A DNA stretch of 24,983 nucleotides. Origin: Candidatus Acidulodesulfobacterium acidiphilum (lineage in GTDB: Bacteria; SZUA-79; Acidulodesulfobacterales; Acidulodesulfobacteraceae). The translations under genes and the position numbers were made by a program. The notes beneath the pieces were generated by a model, which did not search any database, had not been told where the DNA came from, and saw only the letters and a program-made list of their open reading frames with translations. The DNA lies in assembly GCA_008534395.1 (NCBI GenBank), contig SHMQ01000028.1, positions 1-24,983 on the forward strand. Direction: 5' to 3'. This document shows positions 8,097-16,364 of the stretch, one piece after another. Each line of letters starts with the position of its first letter. Positions within the stretch are counted from its first letter, which is position 1.

Positions 8097-9446
8097 ATGG
8101 AAAGTGTTCCGTTAAAGTACCAAAATTCTGCTGAAGAAAATCCGCATCGCCGGAAAGGACGGAACAGAAGGAGAGGCAGAGGCAGATTTCCTTTATTCAA
8201 CAAGCGTTCTTTATATAAAGGATTTCATTTTTTAAAAGTGCTTGGCCCTGGTTTCATAGTTATGATAGCCGATATGGATGCAGGTTCCGTTACTACAGCC
8301 GGCGTTTCCGGCGCACAGTGGGGATATAAGCTCATCCCCCTGCAAATACTTCTTATACCGATTTTATATTTAATACAATCTATGACTTCGAGGCTTGGGT
8401 GTGTTACAAGGAAAGGTCACGGCGAGCTTATAAAAGAATATTACGGCAGTAAATGGGCGGCATTTGCAACGGTCACGCTTTTTCTTGTCGTTTTTTCCGC
8501 TCTTATTACGGAATTTTCCGGCATAGCGGCAAGCGGGGAGATATTCGGAATACCGAAGGTTTTCAGCGTAGGCGTGAGCTTTCTAATACTTTTGTTTGTT
8601 GTTTTTACCGGAAGTTACCGAAGGGCTGAGAATATAGCCCTTATTTTTTCGCTTACGGGGTTCGTATTTATACCTGCGGCTATTTTTGCGCATCCGGATT
8701 ATCATCAGCTTGTTTTTAAAGGCCTGTTCGGTTCTCAGCCGCTCGGCAACAAAGACTACATATGGCTTATAGCGGCAAACGCAGGAGCGGTAATAATGCC
8801 TTGGATGATTTATTACCAGCAAAGCGCTACCGTCGATAAAAACTTGTGCAAAAAAGACGTTAAACTGGCGCAAACCGATACGCTTATAGGAAGCATTGCG
8901 ACGCAAATTCTAATGATAGCGGTTATAGTAATGACGGCGGCGACTTTATATAAAGCGCATATAGTTCCGTCCACCGCAAAAGCTATAGGCCAGTCTTTAA
9001 TACCTTTAGCGGGAAAATACGCAGGGGCTTTGTTTGCCGTCGGTCTTTACAGTTCAAGCCTTCTGGCGGCTTTCGTAGTTTCTATGGCGTTTACTTGGGC
9101 GGCGGGAGAAACTTGGGGATATAAACACAGCTTAAACCATCGTTTCAGCGAAGCAAAGCTTTTTTATTTTATATATATAGCTTTAATTTTTATATCGGCA
9201 ATGATAGTGCTTATACCCGGAATACCTTTAGTAACAATTATGGTTGACGTGGAAGCGTTTAACGGGTTTATTCTTCCTATAGTCCTCGGATTTTTGATAG
9301 CTCTTGCAGGAAGTAAAAGAATACTTGGAGAATATGCATATTCTAAAAAATCGATTGCGGTCGTTGGGATACTCGGCTTTGTCATGGTAATTCTGGGGAT
9401 AATTACCGCGCTTCCGCAGAACTGGTTAAATTATATGCATATATAA
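8097..9446 (+). CDS. Nramp-family divalent metal transporter (non-canonical DAGS/MPW type)
   Basis: This is an inner-membrane metal-ion transporter of the Nramp (SLC11) fold, with about 11 hydrophobic helices over 449 aa. The first helix reads GPGFIVMIADMDAGSVTTAG; the canonical DPGN metal motif is DAGS here (residues 61-64), keeping the Asp but changing Pro to Ala and Asn to Ser. In helix 6 the canonical A-x-x-MPH is AVIMPW (231-236), keeping the Ala and the metal-contacting Met but with Trp for His. The N-terminus (residues 18-40) is unusually rich in Arg and Lys. Fur-box control argues for Fe2+ or Mn2+ uptake, but the altered site leaves the ion uncertain, so no MntH symbol is given. An AAAAGG lies about 12 bp before the ATG. 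Confidence 0.9.
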   Translation: MESVPLKYQNSAEENPHRRKGRNRRRGRGRFPLFNKRSLYKGFHFLKVLGPGFIVMIADMDAGSVTTAGVSGAQWGYKLIPLQILLIPILYLIQSMTSRLGCVTRKGHGELIKEYYGSKWAAFATVTLFLVVFSALITEFSGIAASGEIFGIPKVFSVGVSFLILLFVVFTGSYRRAENIALIFSLTGFVFIPAAIFAHPDYHQLVFKGLFGSQPLGNKDYIWLIAANAGAVIMPWMIYYQQSATVDKNLCKKDVKLAQTDTLIGSIATQILMIAVIVMTAATLYKAHIVPSTAKAIGQSLIPLAGKYAGALFAVGLYSSSLLAAFVVSMAFTWAAGETWGYKHSLNHRFSEAKLFYFIYIALIFISAMIVLIPGIPLVTIMVDVEAFNGFILPIVLGFLIALAGSKRILGEYAYSKKSIAVVGILGFVMVILGIITALPQNWLNYMHI

Positions 9447-9499
9447 CTATATAAAATAAAAAAGCGAAAAGTCTTTGATATTATAAATGTAATAGTAAT

Positions 9500-9892
9500 A
9501 TGAAAAACATAGTCTTAATCTCGTCCTGCATTTTATTTTTGTGCATTTCCGCCGTTAATTCTTATGCAAAGAGCGGCTCCTTTTTGTCGCAGATAAAGCT
9601 TTTCGGCACTTTTGCCTCGTCTTATACTTATAATTTTGCCAATCCGGTTGCAAACGAGGAATATCCGGACGGCAACTATAACGGAAATTACATAGATAAT
9701 TATAAGGTAAACGGTTTTACCGTCAACGAGTTCGACATAACGGCTTCAAAAAATGCATTTTCGAACGGAAGAAATAATTTCGGCATAGGTTTTAAAGTTT
9801 CTTTAGATACGGGAGAAAACATTCAGGCAGTAGGACCTTATACCGGAAACTACAATTATTACACGGAAACAGTTTTCAGGACACTGTAAACG
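9500..9892 (+). pseudogene. N-terminal remnant of an outer-membrane beta-barrel porin
   Basis: The 129-codon frame (stop 9887-9889) starts with a signal peptide (MKNIVLISSCILFLCISAVNSYA) and continues with FGTFASSYTYNFANP, then VNEFDITASKN, and NFGIGFKVSLDTGENIQAVGP. This is the pattern of the start of OmpL-like putative beta-barrel porins, which normally run to 350-450 aa. It ends abruptly after YNYYTETVFRTL. Just past the last in-register residues, another frame reads SFQDTVNAMAVYTFGN before a TAA at about 9918. This looks like a frameshift near 9870 plus loss of the rest of the barrel. It follows the Nramp gene by 53 bp; no Shine-Dalgarno is seen. A secreted short protein cannot be excluded. 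Confidence 0.65.
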
Positions 9893-9943
9893 CTATGGCG
9901 GTTTATACTTTCGGCAATTAATTTTTTGAAAATTCGGCGTAAC

Positions 9944-9971
9944 TTGACATAGAAAAAATAGATAGTATAAT
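9944..9971 (+). promoter_or_regulatory. Consensus sigma70 promoter of the OmpA-domain gene
   Basis: TTGACA (9944-9949), a 16-bp spacer and TATAAT (9966-9971) match both hexamers exactly. The predicted leader is about 65 bases and ends in a strong Shine-Dalgarno GGGAGG (10033-10038), 5 bp before the ATG, which suggests high expression. Confidence 0.85.
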
Positions 9972-10043
9972 CAAAGTAGTTAGTTTTTAAATAATTTTTA
10001 TATGTATGTATATATAGATTAAAATTTTTAAAGGGAGGAAGAT

Positions 10044-10694
10044 ATGTTGAAAAAAATGAAAATTACGATAATTTCCAATTTGATAGTCCGTGTTTTTATG
10101 ATTGCTTTTGCAGTTATTTTTCCTGCAAGCGTTTACGCTATATCTTCTTCGTCATGGAATACTCCATGCGGTTCCGGAAACTATGCCGGTACTTCTTATT
10201 TATCGACCCCTTGCAGTTCATCATATAACTGTTGTATAGCTCCTAATAAACCTGCAGTAAAAAAAGTTCAGCCTGCAGCAGTAAAAAAGCAAATTAAAAA
10301 AGTAACAGTTGCCAAAAAACCGGTTATTGTAAAAAAAGTTTCGACGTATAATATTTCGGCAAATTATAACGATATTCATTTCCCGTTTAATTCCGCAATA
10401 CTTACGTCAAAGGATATTGCTATTTTACACAGAGATGCCGAATACTTAAAACACAATAAAAACGTCGTAGTTCAGATACAAGGCAATTGCGACAGAAGAG
10501 GTTCGGAAGTTTATAACATGGCTCTCGGCTGGAGAAGGGCAAATATCGCTAAATCATATTTAGAAAAATTAGGCATAAACGGCAACAGGCTTAAAACAAT
10601 AAGCTTCGGGAAAGAGAAACCTCTTTGCACTGCTCATACTTTAGCGTGTTATGCTATAAACAGAAGAGACCATTTCGTAGTAGTTTCTAAATAA
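10044..10694 (+). CDS. Secreted cysteine-rich OmpA-domain protein (peptidoglycan-binding type)
   Basis: The N-terminal signal peptide probably ends at SVYA (residue 32). A short mature segment with four cysteines (about residues 42, 57, 63, 64) follows, carrying the repeated pattern S-x-TPC-S. Then comes a Lys/Val/Pro-rich linker (about 68-100) and an OmpA C-terminal domain (about 106-216) with DIHFPFNSAIL, GNCDRRGSEVYNMALGWRRA and YLEKLGINGNRLKTISFGKEKP. This domain binds peptidoglycan in the family. GNCDRRGS replaces the usual GHTDxRGS, and NRRDHFVV matches the family end. There is no lipobox, so it is not a Pal lipoprotein; with no barrel it is a periplasmic or surface-tethered anchor protein. 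It has its own promoter and terminator. Confidence 0.88.
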   Translation: MLKKMKITIISNLIVRVFMIAFAVIFPASVYAISSSSWNTPCGSGNYAGTSYLSTPCSSSYNCCIAPNKPAVKKVQPAAVKKQIKKVTVAKKPVIVKKVSTYNISANYNDIHFPFNSAILTSKDIAILHRDAEYLKHNKNVVVQIQGNCDRRGSEVYNMALGWRRANIAKSYLEKLGINGNRLKTISFGKEKPLCTAHTLACYAINRRDHFVVVSK

Positions 10695-10730
10695 TGCACT
10701 AAAACGAAAGTTCAAAAGTATATATTTTTT

Positions 10731-10780
10731 AAATCCTCTAAATGCTATTATAAGATAAGATTTAGAGGATTTTTTATTTT
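10731..10780 (+). terminator. Rho-independent terminator after the OmpA-domain gene
   Basis: AAATCCTCTAAAT (10731-10743) pairs perfectly with ATTTAGAGGATTT (10760-10772), giving a 13-bp stem and a 16-nt loop, followed by a T-rich run. The flanking A/T runs could let it also stop the convergent HAD gene. Confidence 0.85.
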
Positions 10781-10794
10781 TAACTTTATATTTA

Positions 10795-11415
10795 TTATAT
10801 CGTATCGGTTTTTAAGCCGTATTGGGCTAATTTTTCTTTAGTCGTCACGTAATCTTTATGCTGAAATGCATTCATACCTAATTTTGCGGCTGTTTCGACG
10901 TTAAAATACCTATCGTCTATAAAAAGACTTTCTTCGCTTGTTACGTATGCAAGATCCATTGCAAGTTTATATATGTTTTCGTCCGGTTTTTTCATTTTTA
11001 CGAAACAAGAAGTTACGAAAAAATCGATTAATTCGGTAAGTTTAAATGTTTCTACCCTGTATCTCGAAAGTTCCAGCCCTTCGTTGTTTAACGCTACTAT
11101 TTTTAAATTATATTTAGATTTTAAATGTTTAAACAACTCTATCATTTCAGGAATAGCTTTTGACTGATTAAACATAAAATTTTTAAAGTCGGCTTTTAAA
11201 AAACTTCTCTCTTCGTAAAAAATTGCTTTATCGAGATAATCGTTTAAAGTTATTCTTCCTTCTTCATATAAAGATGATAAATAGCCATGTCTTTCGGCAA
11301 ACTCCTCGTAATCGAGATCGAAAGTTTTAGAAGCCAATTTTCTTGAAGCGGTATCCCAGCCGTTTGTTAGAAGAATATTGCCGATGTCTAAAAATAAAGT
11401 AGTAATTTTATCCAT
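10795..11415 (-). CDS. HAD-superfamily hydrolase (subfamily IA-like)
   Basis: This is a predicted cytosolic phosphatase-like enzyme of 206 aa. Motif I is LFLDIGNILLTNGWD: the nucleophile Asp is present, but the usual second Asp two residues later is Gly, as in the DIGG group of HAD proteins. Motif II lies around IVALNNEG, with Asn where Ser/Thr is usual. Motif III is the Lys in KKPDENIYKLA, and motif IV is FIDDRYFNVETAAKLGM. The missing second Asp (the general acid) makes ordinary phosphatase activity doubtful; a haloacid-dehalogenase-like or regulatory role is possible. It is the last gene of a fmdB-ogt-HAD run on the minus strand. No clear Shine-Dalgarno. Confidence 0.85.
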   Translation of the reverse strand: MDKITTLFLDIGNILLTNGWDTASRKLASKTFDLDYEEFAERHGYLSSLYEEGRITLNDYLDKAIFYEERSFLKADFKNFMFNQSKAIPEMIELFKHLKSKYNLKIVALNNEGLELSRYRVETFKLTELIDFFVTSCFVKMKKPDENIYKLAMDLAYVTSEESLFIDDRYFNVETAAKLGMNAFQHKDYVTTKEKLAQYGLKTDTI

Positions 11416-11468
11416 AATATATTTATTAAAATTTAATTGTATATTTGTTCTTTTTTTCGCTATAGAGG

Positions 11469-12014
11469 CTAATTTTTGTAAAAATTTTTATTTTTTTCCA
11501 GCAAAAGCAGGGCAGATTTAAAATCTTTCCAGCCTCCGCCTGACCAGCCGCCCAATTTGCCGTTAGTGTATATGACCCTGTGACATGGAACTACAATAGG
11601 CGTTTTGTTTACTGATAAAACCGCTGCACAGGCTCTTGAGTATTTTGCATCGTATCCTGCTTTTATTGCAAGTTGTTTGTATGATAATATTTCGTTATAT
11701 TTAATTGTTTGGGTCTTTATAAGTATTTCGGAAGAAAAATCGGAATATAAAGAAAAATTTATCGGAATATCGTTAAATTCAACATTTTTTGCCGAAAAAT
11801 ATTTATCTAAAAGATTTATTAATTTATAAAGATGAGGCAATAAATTTAATTCGTTATAAAGAATTTTATCGGTAAGTACAGGCGGCATTTTACGGTTGGA
11901 TTTTGGCCGTTCGCCGCCCGTAATTTTTATAGACTCGATATATTTTTCCGAAGCGGCAATTTCTAAAACTAAATCCTTTCCCGATAATTTTGTTTTAAAA
12001 TCGTAAACATACAT
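11469..12014 (-). CDS. ogt: Methylated-DNA--protein-cysteine S-methyltransferase
   Basis: This suicide enzyme removes alkyl groups from O6-alkylguanine in DNA by transfer to its own cysteine. The active-site motif VPCHRVI is intact (Cys144) and is followed by GKLGGWSGGGWKDFKSALLLLE, the usual C-terminal pattern. The helix-turn-helix with the arginine finger is SYKQLAIKAGYDAKYSRACA. The N-terminal domain (1-90) is poorly conserved, as is normal. At 181 aa it fits the Ogt/MGMT size. The start at 12014 lies 44 bp after the fmdB stop, probably in the same transcript. The exact subfamily (ogt versus a stand-alone Ada C-domain) is uncertain. Confidence 0.93.
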   Translation of the reverse strand: MYVYDFKTKLSGKDLVLEIAASEKYIESIKITGGERPKSNRKMPPVLTDKILYNELNLLPHLYKLINLLDKYFSAKNVEFNDIPINFSLYSDFSSEILIKTQTIKYNEILSYKQLAIKAGYDAKYSRACAAVLSVNKTPIVVPCHRVIYTNGKLGGWSGGGWKDFKSALLLLEKNKNFYKN

Positions 12015-12058
12015 ACATAATAAACGCTTCGAAATTATATTAAAATTAACAGCTTAAT

Positions 12059-12343
12059 TTAATGTCCGCATGTACCGCCGGAACAACTGCATGCAGGCGC
12101 AGGAGATGCTGTTTTGCTTTCATCGGCCGTTTTTTTTGATTTGCTTCCGCTTGCCGAACTGCCCGAACTTGCATAATCCGTTTTATACCAACCGGAGCCT
12201 TTTAGTACGAAACTTGAATTGGAAATTAGTTTTTCTAATTTTCCGCCGCATTTTTCGCATTTTTCAAGGGGTTTTTCGTTCATACCCTGAATTACCTCGA
12301 TATAATTTCCGCAGTCTTTGCATTTGTATTCCCTGATAGGCAT
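12059..12343 (-). CDS. FmdB-type zinc-ribbon protein
   Basis: This small protein of 94 aa opens with MPIREYKCKDCGNYIEV. Cysteine pairs at 8/11 and 29/32 form the CxxC...CxxC zinc ribbon of the FmdB regulatory family, followed by LEKLISNSSFVLKGSGWYKTDY. The low-complexity Ser/Lys/Ala tail ends in a Cys- and Gly-rich stretch CSCSGGTCGH, common in this family. The cellular role of the family is not established. A strong Shine-Dalgarno AAGGAGG lies 7 bp upstream. It heads the minus-strand run with ogt and the HAD gene and is divergent from the Crp/Fnr gene. Confidence 0.9.
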   Translation of the reverse strand: MPIREYKCKDCGNYIEVIQGMNEKPLEKCEKCGGKLEKLISNSSFVLKGSGWYKTDYASSGSSASGSKSKKTADESKTASPAPACSCSGGTCGH

Positions 12344-12504
12344 TTAATTTACCTCCTTATTAAATATATATAATCGTATTAATTATAACATAAATTTTAT
12401 ATTATTTACATATCGGCAAACTTTATACTATAATATTAAAAATATATTCAATTTAATTTATAAATGTTTATGCCGCTTTATAGTTTATAAAAAAATTTTA
12501 AATT

Positions 12505-13137
12505 ATGGAAAACTTTAAAATTCCGGAATATTTCGGATCTTTAAATGCAGATATTTTTAATGATATTAAAGCATTATTTAAAGTAGAAAATTATTCGGCA
12601 GGAGAAAATATTTTTCTGGAAGGAGACAAATCAAAAGGAATATATTTCGTAGCCGAAGGAACCGTCAAGGTTTATAAATCTTCTAAAGACGGCAAAGAGC
12701 AGATTTTAAAGTTGATTTATCCGGGCGAATCGTTTAACGATATAACGGTTTTCGTAAAAGATATAAATCCCGCTTCCGCGGATGCCGTTACCGGCGCGAA
12801 ACTATTTTTGTTATCGCGCGAGAATATGATAGGCCTTATTTATAAACATCCTGAAGTTTCTATTAATATTATAAGAAGCATGTCCGAAAAATTAAGGCAT
12901 CTTACGAATGCCATAGAAGACCTTTCCCTTAAACGTACGCAGGAAAGAATAGCGAAAATTCTGCTTTTATTCGACGGCGAAAAACTTAGCCAGAAAATAA
13001 TAGCGGATATCGCGGGAACGGCAAGAGAAGTAGTTTCGCGTGCGCTGAAGGATTTTGCGGCAAAAGATATTATAAAATTAGACAAAAGGGATATTATAAT
13101 ACTCGACAGAAAAAAATTAGAGGATTTGAGCGAATAA
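12505..13137 (+). CDS. Crp/Fnr-family transcriptional regulator without cysteines
   Basis: A dimeric DNA-binding regulator of 210 aa. The cyclic-nucleotide-like effector domain includes YSAGENIFLEGDKSKGIYFVAEGTVKVYK and YPGESFNDI. A long dimer helix (LRHLTNAIEDLSLKRTQERIAKILL) leads to a winged helix with the recognition segment IADIAGTAREVVSRALKDF. The E-x-x-S-R spacing matches FNR-type recognition of TGAT half-sites. There is no cysteine in the protein, so it cannot hold an FNR-type 4Fe-4S cluster; a DNR/NnrR-like haem or other ligand is possible but not shown. A TGAT-N4-ATCA site lies far away at 22815. No Shine-Dalgarno is seen before the ATG. Confidence 0.92.
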   Translation: MENFKIPEYFGSLNADIFNDIKALFKVENYSAGENIFLEGDKSKGIYFVAEGTVKVYKSSKDGKEQILKLIYPGESFNDITVFVKDINPASADAVTGAKLFLLSRENMIGLIYKHPEVSINIIRSMSEKLRHLTNAIEDLSLKRTQERIAKILLLFDGEKLSQKIIADIAGTAREVVSRALKDFAAKDIIKLDKRDIIILDRKKLEDLSE

Positions 13138-13169
13138 TATACACGTAAAATTTATCCATCTATCCATCT

Positions 13170-13793
13170 ATGCGGATTATAGCAGGTTCATTAAAAGGAA
13201 GAATAATACCTAACGTATTCGATATTAAAAACGTTGCTCCCTCATCGGATTTCTTAAAAGGCGTTTTATTTAACGTAATTGGAGACGATATAAACGGCGC
13301 AGTTTTTTGCGATTTATACGCAGGAACGGGCAACATCGGTTTCGAGGCTGTTTCGAGAGGCGCGGCTTTCTGTATTTTCGTCGAAACTTCGCCTGAATTA
13401 ATATCTATAATTATCAAACTTTCAAAACAGTTCGGTATAGAGAATAAAGTAAAAATTATAAAAAAAGACGCGTTAAAAGCTTTAGAAAAAGGGATATTAA
13501 GTGAGTATAAACCAGATTATATCTTTATCGACCCTCCGTACGGTAAAGGCTTTTGCGAAACTGCGATTAATAAAATAATTACGGAATATGATATGGAGGA
13601 AAAAAACGGCAATGAAGACAAATGCCGCAAATACGATAATATAAACATAATTGTCCAGCATGATAAACATGAAATATTATCCCTTGAATATCCGCCTTAT
13701 AAGCTTATAAATAAAAAAACGCACGGCAAATCTTTTTTATCGTTTTACCGTGCGGATTACTTTAAAAATTCCAATCGCCTTTCCAGTTTTTAA
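13170..13793 (+). CDS. rsmD: 16S rRNA (guanine(966)-N2)-methyltransferase RsmD
   Basis: RsmD methylates G966 of 16S rRNA using S-adenosylmethionine. It begins [14 protein letters not shown], has the SAM-binding motif [19 protein letters not shown] and the catalytic FIDPPYGKG. The usual RPT-x-D segment between these is [16 protein letters not shown] here, so the conserved Arg-Pro-Thr is missing. An acidic insert (about residues 140-155, [14 protein letters not shown]) precedes the last strands. There is no Shine-Dalgarno; a tandem ATCCATCT x2 sits directly before the ATG (13154-13169). The 3' end overlaps the end of the convergent phosphoketolase gene by 32 bp. Confidence 0.9.
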   Translation: MRIIAGSLKGRIIPNVFDIKNVAPSSDFLKGVLFNVIGDDINGAVFCDLYAGTGNIGFEAVSRGAAFCIFVETSPELISIIIKLSKQFGIENKVKIIKKDALKALEKGILSEYKPDYIFIDPPYGKGFCETAINKIITEYDMEEKNGNEDKCRKYDNINIIVQHDKHEILSLEYPPYKLINKKTHGKSFLSFYRADYFKNSNRLSSF

Positions 13794-16158
13794 TTTCCGG
13801 CATATCGTCGTCGTATTTAAGAATATACTGCTTATGTTCTATTAGCCTGCTCTCCATCTCTTTTTTAATATACGCGGCTTTATATTTGAGGGATTCAACT
13901 CTGTCGGCTACGTCCATAACAAGATGAAATCTGTCTAAGTCGTTTCTTACCGCCATATCGAAAGGAGTCGTAGTCGTTCCTTCCTCTTTGTAGCCTCTGA
14001 CATGAATATTCGGATGATTTTTACGCCTATAACAGAGTCTGTGTATAAGCCATGGATAGCCGTGGAATGCAAAAACTACATGTTTATTTTCGGTAAACAG
14101 AGTATCGAATTCTTTATCGGATAATCCGTCGGGGTGTTCTTCTTTAGGCGTTAATGTCATAAGGTCTATCACGTTTATTACTCTTATTTTAAGCTCCGGT
14201 GCGAGGTTGTTTAAAATCGAAACGGCGGCAAGCGTTTCCAATGTAGGAACGTCGCCCGCGCAAGCCATTATTATATCAGGTTCTTCTCCTCTGTCGTTGC
14301 TTGCAAATTCCATAATACCAAGTCCTTTATCGCATATTTTAATTGCGGAATCCATGTCGTACCATTGAAGTTCTTCCTGTTTTCCCGCGATAATTACGTT
14401 TATTCTGTTTTGGCTACTGAAGCATTTATCGGCAGTTACTAAAAGCGTATTTGTATCAGACGGAAGATAGACCCTTATATATTTTGGTTTTTTGGTAATA
14501 ACGTGGTCGATAAATCCAGGATCTTGATGCGAAAAACCGTTATGGTCCTGTCTCCAGACATGCGAAGTGAGAAGATAGTTTAAGGACGGTATAGGCCTTC
14601 TCCATTCGACTTCGTCGGCTTCCTTAAGCCATTTCGCATGCTGATTGAACATAGAATCTATTATATGTATAAATGCTTCATAGCACGAAAAAAAACCATG
14701 CCTTCCGGACAATAAATATCCTTCGAGAAGCCCTTCGCAGGTATGTTCGCTTAAAATTTCTATTACTCTTCCGCTATGGGCAAGATGGTCGTCGAAATTG
14801 AAAATATCGCCCCACCATTGCCTGTCGGTCGTATCGAAAACCGCATTAAGCCTGTTCGAGTTATGTTCGTCGGGACTGAATATTCTAAAATTATCCATAT
14901 TCTTTTTGACTATGTCGCGCAGGTAATATCCCAATGTAGTAGTAGCTTTTCCATAGGTTGTCGCAGGTTTTTCTACTTTTTCGGCGTAAACGGTAAAATC
15001 CGGAAGAATGAGGTCTTTTGTCAAAAGTCCGCCGTTTCCGCAAGGGTTTGCGCTCATTCTTTTATCTTTTTTTGGCGGAAATTCTTTAATTTTGTCTATC
15101 AACGAACCTTTTTCATCGAATAATATTTCCGGCTTGTAAGATTTCATCCAGTTTTCCAATATTTTGATATGCTCCGGCTTTTCTTTGAAATCCGTAATAG
15201 GAACTTGATGGGCGCGCCAGAAACCTTCCAACTTAAGTCCGTCTATTTCTTTTGGGCATGTCCACCCTTTAGGAGTTTTAAATATCAGCATAGGATAATG
15301 AGGTCTAACCTTAGTAGCTGCATCGCTTTTTTCGTTATATTCTTTTTTTATTTTATTTATTTCCCTTGAAATTTTATCCATTATTAAAGCCATTTTATTA
15401 TGTGCGGAATCTACGGATTCGTCTTCCAAAATGTAAGGTTTGTAACCGTATCCTTTAAACAGGTCTATAAGTTCTTCTTCGCCGATTCTTGCAAGAATTG
15501 TCGGATTATTTATTTTATATCCGTTCAAATGAAGTATAGGAACCACTATGCCGTCCGTTTTAGGGTTTAAAAATTTATTAATATGCCACGATGCAGCCAT
15601 GGGTCCCGTTTCAGCTTCGCCGTCTCCTACTACGCAAAATACCCTTAAATCGGGATTGTCTAATGCAGCTCCGTAAGCATGGCTCAATGCGTAACCAAGT
15701 TCGCCCCCCTCATGTATGGAGCCTGGGGTTTTAGGCGAAACATGGCTAGGTACGCCGCCCGGGGCAGAAAATTGCCTAAAAAGAGCTTTAACGCCGTCAT
15801 AATTTTGGGGCATGTTTGGGTAGTATTCGCTGTAAGTTCCTTCGATATAAGTATTTGCTATAATAGCCGGACCGCCGTGTCCGGGACCTGTAATAAATAA
15901 TGCGTTGAAATCAAATTTTTTTATAATTCTGTTAATATGGGCATAAATAAAATTAAGGCCGGGCGACGTTCCCCAGTGGCCAAGAAGCCTTGGTTTTATA
16001 TGTTCAAGTTTTAACGGTTCTTTTAAAAGCGGATTATCCATAAGGTAGATTTGGCCTATAGAAAGATAATTTGCGGCATCGAAGTATAAATTTAAAGTTT
16101 CAATTTCTTCTTCGGCAAGATAATTTTGATAATTAAATGCAGACGCTTTTTCTTTCAT
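13762..16158 (-). CDS. xfp: Xylulose-5-phosphate/fructose-6-phosphate phosphoketolase
   Basis: This thiamine-diphosphate enzyme splits xylulose-5-P (or fructose-6-P) with phosphate into acetyl phosphate and glyceraldehyde-3-P (or erythrose-4-P). Family landmarks: [13 protein letters not shown] (about 58-70), GPGHGGPA (91-98), the activation-loop segment [27 protein letters not shown] split around 130-155, and the ThDP motif GDGEAETGP (178-186). Later come HQDPGF, LPSDTN and CAGDVPT. At 798 aa it is full length (usual 780-830). The start has AGAGGTG 5 bp upstream. The 206-bp gap before it (toward copA) is AT-rich, with a short TTAACTA direct repeat but no clear promoter. Confidence 0.96.
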   Translation of the reverse strand: MKEKASAFNYQNYLAEEEIETLNLYFDAANYLSIGQIYLMDNPLLKEPLKLEHIKPRLLGHWGTSPGLNFIYAHINRIIKKFDFNALFITGPGHGGPAIIANTYIEGTYSEYYPNMPQNYDGVKALFRQFSAPGGVPSHVSPKTPGSIHEGGELGYALSHAYGAALDNPDLRVFCVVGDGEAETGPMAASWHINKFLNPKTDGIVVPILHLNGYKINNPTILARIGEEELIDLFKGYGYKPYILEDESVDSAHNKMALIMDKISREINKIKKEYNEKSDAATKVRPHYPMLIFKTPKGWTCPKEIDGLKLEGFWRAHQVPITDFKEKPEHIKILENWMKSYKPEILFDEKGSLIDKIKEFPPKKDKRMSANPCGNGGLLTKDLILPDFTVYAEKVEKPATTYGKATTTLGYYLRDIVKKNMDNFRIFSPDEHNSNRLNAVFDTTDRQWWGDIFNFDDHLAHSGRVIEILSEHTCEGLLEGYLLSGRHGFFSCYEAFIHIIDSMFNQHAKWLKEADEVEWRRPIPSLNYLLTSHVWRQDHNGFSHQDPGFIDHVITKKPKYIRVYLPSDTNTLLVTADKCFSSQNRINVIIAGKQEELQWYDMDSAIKICDKGLGIMEFASNDRGEEPDIIMACAGDVPTLETLAAVSILNNLAPELKIRVINVIDLMTLTPKEEHPDGLSDKEFDTLFTENKHVVFAFHGYPWLIHRLCYRRKNHPNIHVRGYKEEGTTTTPFDMAVRNDLDRFHLVMDVADRVESLKYKAAYIKKEMESRLIEHKQYILKYDDDMPEIKNWKGDWNF

Positions 16159-16364
16159 TTTTCACCTCTATAGTCTTTATATTAAATTAAATTTTATTTA
16201 AACTAAAGCAAATTAACTATTAACTATTAATTATTTTTTATATTTAAAATAATTGCGGGCGTTAACGGATGAAATCATTTTAATCCGCTAATATCAAGTT
16301 GTTAAAAATTATCATTAGAACAGCGTCGGTAAAGCAAACGGATACGAAATAAATAAATATATTA

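Noticed and set aside
16230-16290. CGGAT/ATCCG inverted repeat between copA and xfp as a terminator
   Set aside because: Five-base-pair stem with a 12-nt loop and no T-run on the minus strand.
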